Origin: Spirochaetaceae bacterium UBA4077
GTDB taxonomy: Bacteria > Spirochaetota > Spirochaetia > Treponematales > Rectinemataceae
NCBI GenBank assembly: GCA_002383375.1
Contig: DFYR01000062.1
Coordinates: 23,186-47,970, forward strand
Direction: 5' to 3'
DNA length: 24,785 nucleotides
The translations under genes and the position numbers were made by a program. The notes under the pieces are model-generated. The model saw only the letters and a program-made list of their open reading frames with translations. It was not told the DNA's origin and ran no database searches. Of this stretch, positions 1-6,094 are shown in pieces (position 1 is the stretch's first letter; each line of letters opens with the position of its first letter).

Positions 1-675
1 GACGGCTGCTTTGCGGAATACCTATCCATCCCCTCGTCCAACGCCTGGCACATGCATAGCTCGATACCCGACGAGATCGCTGCGATCTTCGATCCCTACG
101 GTAACGCAACCCATACCGCCCTTTCCTTCGACATGATCGGCGAGGACGTGTTGATTACCGGAGCCGGCCCCATCGGCTGCATGGCGGCGGCTATTGCCAA
201 GCACGTGGGCGCCCGGAACGTGGTAATCACCGACGTCAATCCCTGGCGCCTTGCCCTGGCATCGAAGATGGGCGCCACCAGGGCTGTGGACGTATCGAAG
301 GAATCCCTCCAGGATGTGCAGCGGGAACTGGGCATGGTCGGCGGCTTTGACATAGGCCTCGAAATGTCAGGGAGTCCTCAGGCCTTTGAACAGATGATAG
401 ACAACATGTACAACGGCGGCAGGATAGCCCTCTTGGGGCTTTTGCCCGACGAGGCCGGTATCGAGTGGAGCCGGGTGATTTTCAAGGGCTTGTTTCTCAA
501 AGGAATCTACGGCAGGGAGATATTCGAAACCTGGTACAAGATGCAAGCCATGCTTCTCTCTGGACTCGATATAAGCTCGGTCATCACCCACCGTTATAGC
601 TTTAATGACTTCGAAAAGGGCTTTTCCGCGATGTTGTCCGGTGAATCGGGGAAAGTCGTCTTAAATCTAGACTGA
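1..675 (+). CDS. tdh: L-threonine 3-dehydrogenase, C-terminal two thirds (5' end outside window)
   Basis: The frame is open from base 1, so the gene begins upstream of the window; 224 residues are present against about 341 in E. coli Tdh. The enzyme is a zinc-dependent medium-chain dehydrogenase that oxidises L-threonine to 2-amino-3-ketobutyrate with NAD+ in the cytoplasm. The visible part holds the AAIFDPYGNATHTALSFD stretch, the Rossmann glycine motif GAGPIG, and the GLFLKGIYGREIFETWYKM stretch, all very close to E. coli Tdh as I recall it. The N-terminal catalytic zinc ligands are not in view. The stop TGA at 673-675 lies two bases before the next ATG, so the two genes are probably co-transcribed. 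Threonine specificity is inferred from close similarity; another MDR alcohol dehydrogenase is a remote alternative. Confidence 0.93.
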   Translation, partial: DGCFAEYLSIPSSNAWHMHSSIPDEIAAIFDPYGNATHTALSFDMIGEDVLITGAGPIGCMAAAIAKHVGARNVVITDVNPWRLALASKMGATRAVDVSKESLQDVQRELGMVGGFDIGLEMSGSPQAFEQMIDNMYNGGRIALLGLLPDEAGIEWSRVIFKGLFLKGIYGREIFETWYKMQAMLLSGLDISSVITHRYSFNDFEKGFSAMLSGESGKVVLNLD

Positions 676-677
676 AG

Positions 678-2192
678 ATGCCTAAAAATTTTCGCGACGA
701 CAACCGCCGGGGCTTAACACCGAGGAAGCCCCAGAGAGAAGAACCGCAGAAAAAACAGGCACCTTTGAATTCTCTTCAACCTGGCGTTACGAAGCGCAGG
801 AACTCAGAACGCAACCGTGCAAAGCCCATCAGCATGAATCATAGGACGGCGGATTCCAGCCACCCAAAGCCCGGCCCGTCCAGACAAGCGCCCTTCAAAC
901 CAGACGCTAGGATGCCGACGCGCGAAAACCTCATGCCGCTGGAAACCTTCTCCATAGCGCCGGATTGCCTTCGCGCCCTGGACATGCTACCCGGCGTCCT
1001 CGACGAAATAATCCCCCTCTCGCGCAGCCACAGGCTCGGCCTGGGTAGGAATATTCGCTCTCTCTGGGAGGATCTCACATCGGAACGGGAGCACAGGGCA
1101 TCGGAATACCTAAGCGCGCCGGCCTATTATTCGGCTTATCTGCGCTATTTCTTCCCCTGGAATCTTCTACGACTATCATCCTTCCTGCCGACCCTGGCAC
1201 TCCGGCTGGACGACGAAGCCACCATCGTCGACCTGGGCTCGGGTCCCCTCACCCTCCCCCTTGCGCTTTACCTCTCCCGTCCCGAATTGAGGACGAAAAA
1301 ACTCACCTTCTTCTGTACGGACCGAACCGAGAAGATTCTCAAGGTCGGTCTGATGGTTTTCGAAAGCCTCTGCCTGCGCTCAGGGGGCGCGCTACCGCCC
1401 TGGACCATGATCCTGCGGCGCCACCAGTTCGGTATCCCCCTGGCGGAAAAAGCCGATCTACTGACGGCCGCCAATGTCTTTAACGAATTCTTCTGGAAGA
1501 GTAAGGTTCCCCTGGGCATGCGCGCCAGCCTTACCGCCCGGCAGCTCCTTGGCTACTTGAAAGATTCGGGCTCGGTCCTCCTGGTGGAGCCCGGCGATCC
1601 CCGTTCGGGATCCTTCATCAGCGCCATGAGGGCCGGCCTGTCGTCCTTCGGCGCGATGCCCCTCTCGCCCTGCCCCCATGCCAACAGCTGCCCCATGCCG
1701 GGCATTTTCAGGAGCCTTGAGGGTCCCGGCAGTGACGCCGGTCTCGGCGGCGAAGCGAGCATGCGTTCCAAGCCGAAGAGCCCCCAGGCCGTCGTGATGC
1801 CTAAACACAGGGATAAATACCCCTGGTGCCATTTCACCATCGGCGTCGACACAGCGCCGGACTGGCTCAAAGCCCTATCGGCGGAGGCTGGACTGGCCAA
1901 GGAAAAACTAGTGTTTTCCTTTCTTCTCTCCGCTATCCCCGATCCCCATGCAGCCTTAGCCAAGCCCAAGGAGGGCTGCGCCACCCTGCGGGTGCTCTCC
2001 GAAGGCTTCCCGCTTCCCGGCGGCCTTGCGGGCCGCTATTCCTGTTCACAAAAAGGCTATGCCCTGCTTCGCTACTTTCCCATGCGCTCCTCGTTTTCCA
2101 GCGGGGATCTCCTTCCCCTTCCCCAGGCTAAAGCCGCGCAGGGAAAGGAAGAGCGGGACGAAAAGTCAGGGGCGATACTCCTCTCCTATTGA
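678..2192 (+). CDS. Rsm22-family small-ribosomal-subunit-associated methyltransferase
   Basis: Predicted SAM-dependent methyltransferase-like protein of the Rsm22 family (PF09243), whose mitochondrial relatives act in small-subunit ribosome assembly. A SAM-binding motif I, IVDLGSGPLT, is at residues 183-192. The family's cysteine signature follows: CPHxxxCP at 332-339 and WCHF at 383-386, residues that in relatives help hold an Fe-S cluster. About 35 extra residues sit between these two cysteine groups. The first ~80 residues are basic, low in hydrophobics and probably disordered. Start choice is uncertain: ATG 678 follows the tdh stop by two bases but has no clear ribosome binding site, and in-frame ATGs at 834 and 912 are alternatives, the last just before the conserved part. 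At 504 residues it is longer than the core fold needs. The tRNA-Asp promoter overlaps its stop codon. Confidence 0.8.
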   Translation: MPKNFRDDNRRGLTPRKPQREEPQKKQAPLNSLQPGVTKRRNSERNRAKPISMNHRTADSSHPKPGPSRQAPFKPDARMPTRENLMPLETFSIAPDCLRALDMLPGVLDEIIPLSRSHRLGLGRNIRSLWEDLTSEREHRASEYLSAPAYYSAYLRYFFPWNLLRLSSFLPTLALRLDDEATIVDLGSGPLTLPLALYLSRPELRTKKLTFFCTDRTEKILKVGLMVFESLCLRSGGALPPWTMILRRHQFGIPLAEKADLLTAANVFNEFFWKSKVPLGMRASLTARQLLGYLKDSGSVLLVEPGDPRSGSFISAMRAGLSSFGAMPLSPCPHANSCPMPGIFRSLEGPGSDAGLGGEASMRSKPKSPQAVVMPKHRDKYPWCHFTIGVDTAPDWLKALSAEAGLAKEKLVFSFLLSAIPDPHAALAKPKEGCATLRVLSEGFPLPGGLAGRYSCSQKGYALLRYFPMRSSFSSGDLLPLPQAKAAQGKEERDEKSGAILLSY

Positions 2193-2218
2193 CTAAAGCC
2201 CCCCTTTCCCGATATAGT
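2189..2218 (+). promoter_or_regulatory. Promoter of tRNA-Asp
   Basis: TTGACT at 2189-2194, an 18-base spacer, then TATAGT at 2213-2218, a good sigma-70-type match. Transcription would start near 2225, about 16 bases before the tRNA. The -35 box contains the TGA stop of the upstream methyltransferase gene, so the tRNA promoter is packed into the end of that gene. Confidence 0.7.
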
Positions 2219-2240
2219 CCATCCTCGTCAGCAATGACAC

Positions 2241-2314
2241 GGGGGCGTAGCGAAGCTGGTTATCGCGCTGGCCTGTCAAGCCGGAGATCGCGGGTTCGAG
2301 CCCCGTCGCTCCCG
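2241..2314 (+). tRNA. tRNA-Asp (GTC)
   Basis: A full cloverleaf can be folded by hand: acceptor GGGGGCG pairs with CGCTCCC (one G-U), D stem GCGA/TCGC, anticodon stem CTGGC/GCCGG around loop CTGTCAA, and T stem GCGGG/CCCGT around TTCGAGC. The anticodon GTC (2275-2277) reads aspartate codons. The discriminator is G at 2314, as expected for tRNA-Asp. CCA is not encoded. Confidence 0.96.
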
Positions 2315-2330
2315 ATCGCCGCAAGGCGTA

Positions 2331-2358
2331 AAACCCGTCATTCACTGACGGGTTTTTT
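2331..2358 (+). terminator. Intrinsic terminator after tRNA-Asp
   Basis: A perfect 10-bp inverted repeat, AAACCCGTCA / TGACGGGTTT, with a 5-base loop, runs directly into a T tract ending at 2358. It lies between the two tRNA genes, so tRNA-Asp and tRNA-Pro are probably separate transcripts or linked only by read-through. Confidence 0.9.
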
Positions 2359-2364
2359 CATTAT

Positions 2365-2437
2365 CGGGCTGTAGCGCAGGGGCTAGCGCGCTTGGTTCGG
2401 GACCAAGATGTCGGAGGTTCAAATCCTCTCAGCCCGA
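2365..2437 (+). tRNA. tRNA-Pro (CGG)
   Basis: Cloverleaf by hand: acceptor CGGGCTG/CAGCCCG is fully paired, anticodon stem CTTGG/CCAAG encloses loop TTCGGGA, and the T arm carries GGTTCAAATCC. The anticodon CGG (2398-2400) reads CCG proline codons and is followed by G at position 37, as is usual for tRNA-Pro. The discriminator is A at 2437. CCA is not encoded. Only six bases separate it from the upstream terminator, so its own promoter is not obvious. Confidence 0.95.
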
Positions 2438-2438
2438 A

Positions 2439-2464
2439 AAAAGCCGCTCGAGGGAGCGGCTTTT
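2439..2464 (+). terminator. Intrinsic terminator after tRNA-Pro, probably bidirectional
   Basis: An 11-bp inverted repeat, AAAAGCCGCTC / GAGCGGCTTTT, with a 4-base loop. T runs follow on both strands (four T on plus; the A run at 2437-2442 gives T on minus). It can end the tRNA-Pro transcript and also the minus-strand carboxypeptidase gene that stops at 2525. Confidence 0.88.
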
Positions 2465-2524
2465 GCTTTTCCTGGGACATGCAGGTATTCTGAAAGGCCT
2501 GTGTCTAGCTTCCCCTGAACACCG

Positions 2525-3559
2525 TCAATCTGAAAACAAAGCTTCGGCGAATTCGAGCCTCTCCTCCAGCGGGTCGATGCACAGCTTTATCCCCAAAGGC
2601 AGGATGTGGCGCGGCTCGGTATGCCCGAAATCAACATTGGTGATTATGTTCAAGCTATCGCAACCGAATTCTCCGACGGCGATTCGGAGGATTTCCCGGT
2701 CAAGCTCAAGCTTCTCTTCGGACGAATACGCTTTCGGTTTGGCGACGATGAGGCCTTTTATAGTCTGGAGTATCCCCTGGATTCCGTAATTTCTCAGCAT
2801 ATACCCAACATATGCAGGACTCGGTTTGTCCTCAGATGTCTCTAAAATCAAAATTCTATCTTTAAAATCGTCCAACGTCGGCCACGCGAAAGTTCCGTTC
2901 ATCATATTCAGCACTTCGATGCAGCCTCCCCACAACATCCCTTCGGCGCTGGTCCCTTTGTTGATCCAGCGATGGCCGACATCATCCGTAAGGAACTCCG
3001 CCACTTTTCCGCTGTTTTCAGGGTCCTTCCAGCTCATATATCGATCGGCCCAAAGCGAAAACGGTTTTATTACGTAAGGTGAGTGAGAATACAAAATATT
3101 CCTGTACTCCTCGACCGCATCGGGGAAACATTGCAGGTGTGAAAACCCCGCCATCACCGAAGAGCCGTAATAGGTGACAAGCCCCTGCAGATTCAGGTAG
3201 CTGAGGAAGGTTGTGCTGTCGGAATATCCCATGATGAATTTAGGGTTTTTCTTGATGAGATCGATATCGAGATGCTCGAGGATCCTTATGGAATCATCCC
3301 CTCCGATGGAAGAGAGTATCCCATCGACCTCACTGTCCTTGAATGCGCTGTTGATATCTGCAGCCCTCAACCTAGGGTTATTATAAAGATCTTCCGAATT
3401 CATCCGCGCTGTCGGATATTCTTTTATTGAGAATCCGAAAATGTCTTTCAAGGTTTCGAGCCCATGTTCAAAGACAGCCGGGAATTTTTCGGCAAGCCCT
3501 GTCGAAGGGGATATAACCGCAATAGTGCTGCCTGGCTGCAAACGTTTTGGCTTTATCAT
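2525..3559 (-). CDS. S66-family LD-carboxypeptidase / MccF-like serine peptidase
   Basis: A 344-residue serine peptidase of family S66. Members either trim tetrapeptides of recycled peptidoglycan (LdcA) or cleave microcin C-type peptide-nucleotide antibiotics (MccF). The Ser-Glu-His triad is in place: S113 in GYSDST, E240 in LILETSED and H313 in DFGHTEP; MccF has Ser112, Glu243 and His311, and about the same length. I take the start at 3559 (MIKPKR) because GAGGAAG lies just upstream; an in-frame ATG at 3613 would add 18 residues without a ribosome binding site and would include the promoter. It is transcribed alone, diverging from the IclR gene and ending near the tRNA terminator. Cytoplasmic, with no signal peptide. 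Substrate cannot be settled from sequence. Confidence 0.88.
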   Translation of the reverse strand: MIKPKRLQPGSTIAVISPSTGLAEKFPAVFEHGLETLKDIFGFSIKEYPTARMNSEDLYNNPRLRAADINSAFKDSEVDGILSSIGGDDSIRILEHLDIDLIKKNPKFIMGYSDSTTFLSYLNLQGLVTYYGSSVMAGFSHLQCFPDAVEEYRNILYSHSPYVIKPFSLWADRYMSWKDPENSGKVAEFLTDDVGHRWINKGTSAEGMLWGGCIEVLNMMNGTFAWPTLDDFKDRILILETSEDKPSPAYVGYMLRNYGIQGILQTIKGLIVAKPKAYSSEEKLELDREILRIAVGEFGCDSLNIITNVDFGHTEPRHILPLGIKLCIDPLEERLEFAEALFSD

Positions 3560-3578
3560 TTCTTCCTCTTTCAGGGCA

Positions 3579-3606
3579 ATAATACTTCGATGAAAGGCGA
3601 TGTCAA
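3579..3606 (-). promoter_or_regulatory. Promoter of the S66 peptidase gene
   Basis: Read on the minus strand: TTGACA (3606-3601), a 16-base spacer, and TATTAT (3584-3579). Transcription would start near 3572, giving a leader of about a dozen bases that still holds the ribosome binding site before the ATG at 3559. This supports the shorter start of the gene. Confidence 0.6.
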
Positions 3607-3742
3607 CGGGCAAGCAGCGATTACATTGGAATTACGGATAAGCCAAGTTTCTTTTTAACGCACTCATCTTTCATATCAGATAATTCTCATCTTCAACGAT
3701 TCCATACATTCGGTAATAAATGAAAAACGTTTAAGCCCCTGG

Positions 3743-3771
3743 GTAACAATTTTTCCAGATTGCTGTATACT
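3743..3771 (+). promoter_or_regulatory. Putative promoter of the IclR gene, close to its start codon
   Basis: TATACT at 3766-3771 is a strong -10, with GTAACA (4 of 6 matches to TTGACA) 17 bases upstream at 3743-3748. The predicted start of transcription (3778-3781) coincides with the ATG at 3781, and no Shine-Dalgarno sequence is visible. The message may therefore be leaderless. Confidence 0.45.
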
Positions 3772-3780
3772 TAAACCGTA

Positions 3781-4578
3781 ATGAAAGAAGAATACACGGT
3801 CATTCAATCGGTGGACAGGGCGCTGCTGCTTCTTGAATACATAGTCGCGCACCCAGAGAGAAAGCTGACACTGACCGAGCTTGCCGAGGTCATGGACCTG
3901 GACAAGAGCTCGGTTTTCAGGATCCTCACAACCTTGTCCAGGCATGGGCTGGTCAGGCAGGAAGAAGGGAAGAAGCTATACAAGCCAGGCTTCGGGATTT
4001 TCGGACTGGCTTCGTCGCTCTATGAGCAACTGAAGCTTCCTGTAGTAGTCTCTCCCTACCTGCGGGAGATCGCCAGGAAGACCCAGGAGAATGCCCACCT
4101 GGCGGTAAAGTCGGGCACCCAGGCCGTGTTCATTGACCGGGAGCAGGGCACGAATCGTATTCTTACCAACACGAATATCGGCGATACCGAGGAGCTTTAC
4201 TGCACGGCGGTGGGCAAGTGCCTTATCAGCGACTATTCGCGGGATGAATTGGAGATTCTTTTCGCCGGCCAGACGTTGCCGCGGTTTACCGAAAGGACTA
4301 TCACCGACCTGGATTCATTAAGCAAGGAACTGGGCGAGGTGAAAGCCAAAGGCTACGGATTGGATAACGAAGAGTACGAGCCGAACGTGGTCTGCCTAGC
4401 CTGCCCGATCATCAATTATCAAGGTAAGATCGTCGCGGCCATAGGCATTTCAGGGACCAAGGATAGCGGACTGCGCGACCTGGAGCGTAATATCGGCATC
4501 ATCCGGGAAGCCGCGACGGCTATAAACAAGCTTCTTTCCGGCACCGATCCTACAGGCGAAACAGCTTCTTCAGGTTGA
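3781..4578 (+). CDS. IclR-family transcriptional regulator
   Basis: A 265-residue IclR-type regulator: a winged helix-turn-helix at about residues 6-66 (the YTVIQSVDRALLLLEY opening is typical; recognition helix near DKSSVFRILTTL) and a C-terminal effector-binding domain at about 75-255 with the usual NAHLAVKSG and IGISGTKDSG stretches. IclR proteins usually bind small carboxylates, sugars or aromatics and control adjacent catabolic operons. The gene sits at the far end of the minus-strand catabolic operon and is the only regulator near it, so it is the obvious candidate controller, but this is inference. Its last 29 bases overlap, tail to tail, with the oxidoreductase gene. ATG 3781 fits the family's N terminus although no ribosome binding site is present. 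Confidence 0.92.
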   Translation: MKEEYTVIQSVDRALLLLEYIVAHPERKLTLTELAEVMDLDKSSVFRILTTLSRHGLVRQEEGKKLYKPGFGIFGLASSLYEQLKLPVVVSPYLREIARKTQENAHLAVKSGTQAVFIDREQGTNRILTNTNIGDTEELYCTAVGKCLISDYSRDELEILFAGQTLPRFTERTITDLDSLSKELGEVKAKGYGLDNEEYEPNVVCLACPIINYQGKIVAAIGISGTKDSGLRDLERNIGIIREAATAINKLLSGTDPTGETASSG

Positions 4579-6049
4579 GGGCGGTTTCCACGGGCCCTGT
4601 CAGCCTCAGCTTGCCATGGAGATACGCCGATTCGATAGCTTGCCTACCAGAAAGGATGCCCGCCCAGACTCCGGCAGAAGTCTTGATCACGAGGCTGGGA
4701 CTTGCAGGGAGCTTATCTTCATCCACATAAACCGCCCCATCACGAATGGCTATGGACATGAGTTTCGCGCCGCCGGAAAAAGTAGCGCCGCTCAGTTCCA
4801 GACCGATCTCGATATCATCATGGGCGAGGGCTGGGGCGCTCAGCCTTGAGGGAATCTCCCGGGTAAGTTGGACAGCTAGACGGGACGCGTCTTCGGATGC
4901 TTCAGCGCCTTCTGTTTTGACCAGCATTTTTCTCGCCGCCCGAACTTCTCGCAGCTCACTCAGCTTCCGGAAGTAAGCCGCTGCTGGCGAAAGCATGGAT
5001 CCATCCGGCTCCAGTCGCACTTCCCTGCCCGTCTGAGCCGACCTGGCTATGGCCAGGTCGATGGAGAGAATTTCCATGGCTTGGGGGAAGCTGAGTCGGG
5101 GCTCCGTCTCTCCCCTGATGGCTTTGATAAAATTCCAGGTCGAGCCTAAAAATCCCAATTTCCAATCCGATGGAATCCGGAAGTGGCGCCATTCGTTCCT
5201 GGAATAAAGGCTCACCGAGGGACCTTCCAGGAGATTCCCCGTGCAGCGGTTGATCTTGACCAAGCCAGCGGAACCGGAGACTTGGATCCATTCGTCGTTC
5301 GCGTAATATCGGGAAGGTATTTCCATCTCCTGGCTGTAGACGTACTCGCAGAGCCCGAATGCTTCCCTGTCCATGTATTTCCACATAATTGCGGCAGGGG
5401 AATCGATCACCGAGGCTGTGGTCCCAATCCAGGCCGATACTTTTTCGATCGGTCCCAGTAGGTAACGGGCTGTAGACCAGAGATGGTGGCCATGGTCGAA
5501 GGTCTGCATTCCCCGGCCTTCCGCGAATTCCTTAAGCCTCCAAGCCCAAGCCGAAGGGGGCACAGTCCAGCCACCCTTTCCTCCTGCGATCAGCTTGATT
5601 GAAATTGAAGACGGCGAACCGATGTAGCCTTCTTGAATAATCCGAGCGGCGAAGCGAATAGGGGGATAGAATATGTAGTTTTCAGTCAGCTTGCAGATGG
5701 TTGTGGCCGAGGCTGCGGCGTTGACTAGCCGCTGGGCGCCCTCCCAGTCAATGGTCATGGGTTTCTGCAAGGCTAGATGCTTCCCGGCTGCTATAGCATC
5801 CAGGCTGATTTGGACATGGGAGGTATGGGGCGTGAGGATCTCCACCGCGTCCACCGCCGGATCCTCCAGGAGCTTCCGGTAATCGATGTAGTGATTATCT
5901 GCTCCCCATTCAGCCCGGCGGCGCAGGGCGGTTTTTTCGTCTGTATCGCAGACTGCGGCTATGCGGACCCCCGGTATCGCCCGGTAGCCTACGTAGGCCA
6001 TGTCGGCGATCCTTCCGCATCCGATTATTCCGATTCTTATCTCATCCAT
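4550..6049 (-). CDS. Gfo/Idh/MocA oxidoreductase fused to a C-terminal SCP2-like domain
   Basis: Residues 1 to ~350 are a Gfo/Idh/MocA NAD(P)-dependent oxidoreductase: Rossmann motif GIIGCGRIA at 7-15, QKP at 95-97 where the family usually has EKP, and the catalytic FDHGHH segment at 184-189. Such enzymes oxidise sugars or cyclitols, epimerise them, or act as NAD-dependent glycosidases. Residues ~385-499 are extra and resemble the SCP2 sterol-carrier fold: a GLELSG strand, a VWAGILSG helix, and AYLHGKLRLTGPVETAL near the end. At 499 residues it is well over the usual 340-400. Start at 6049 has AGGA about 11 bases upstream. It is the last gene of the operon, 45 bases after the transketolase stop, and its tail overlaps the IclR gene by 29 bases. 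The substrate is unknown. Confidence 0.85.
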   Translation of the reverse strand: MDEIRIGIIGCGRIADMAYVGYRAIPGVRIAAVCDTDEKTALRRRAEWGADNHYIDYRKLLEDPAVDAVEILTPHTSHVQISLDAIAAGKHLALQKPMTIDWEGAQRLVNAAASATTICKLTENYIFYPPIRFAARIIQEGYIGSPSSISIKLIAGGKGGWTVPPSAWAWRLKEFAEGRGMQTFDHGHHLWSTARYLLGPIEKVSAWIGTTASVIDSPAAIMWKYMDREAFGLCEYVYSQEMEIPSRYYANDEWIQVSGSAGLVKINRCTGNLLEGPSVSLYSRNEWRHFRIPSDWKLGFLGSTWNFIKAIRGETEPRLSFPQAMEILSIDLAIARSAQTGREVRLEPDGSMLSPAAAYFRKLSELREVRAARKMLVKTEGAEASEDASRLAVQLTREIPSRLSAPALAHDDIEIGLELSGATFSGGAKLMSIAIRDGAVYVDEDKLPASPSLVIKTSAGVWAGILSGRQAIESAYLHGKLRLTGPVETALNLKKLFRL

Positions 6050-6094
6050 CCACAGCGTCCTATTCCTCTGGCCATTTCCAGCCCGGCTGCTCGA

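Noticed and set aside
2189..2374. 61-residue open frame downstream of the Rsm22-type gene
   Set aside because: It runs through the tRNA-Asp gene, its terminator and into tRNA-Pro; the translation is basic and low in complexity, as expected of a chance frame.
2241..2464. tRNA genes as integration sites of a mobile element
   Set aside because: No integrase, no repeated tRNA 3' end and no compositional break is seen on either side.
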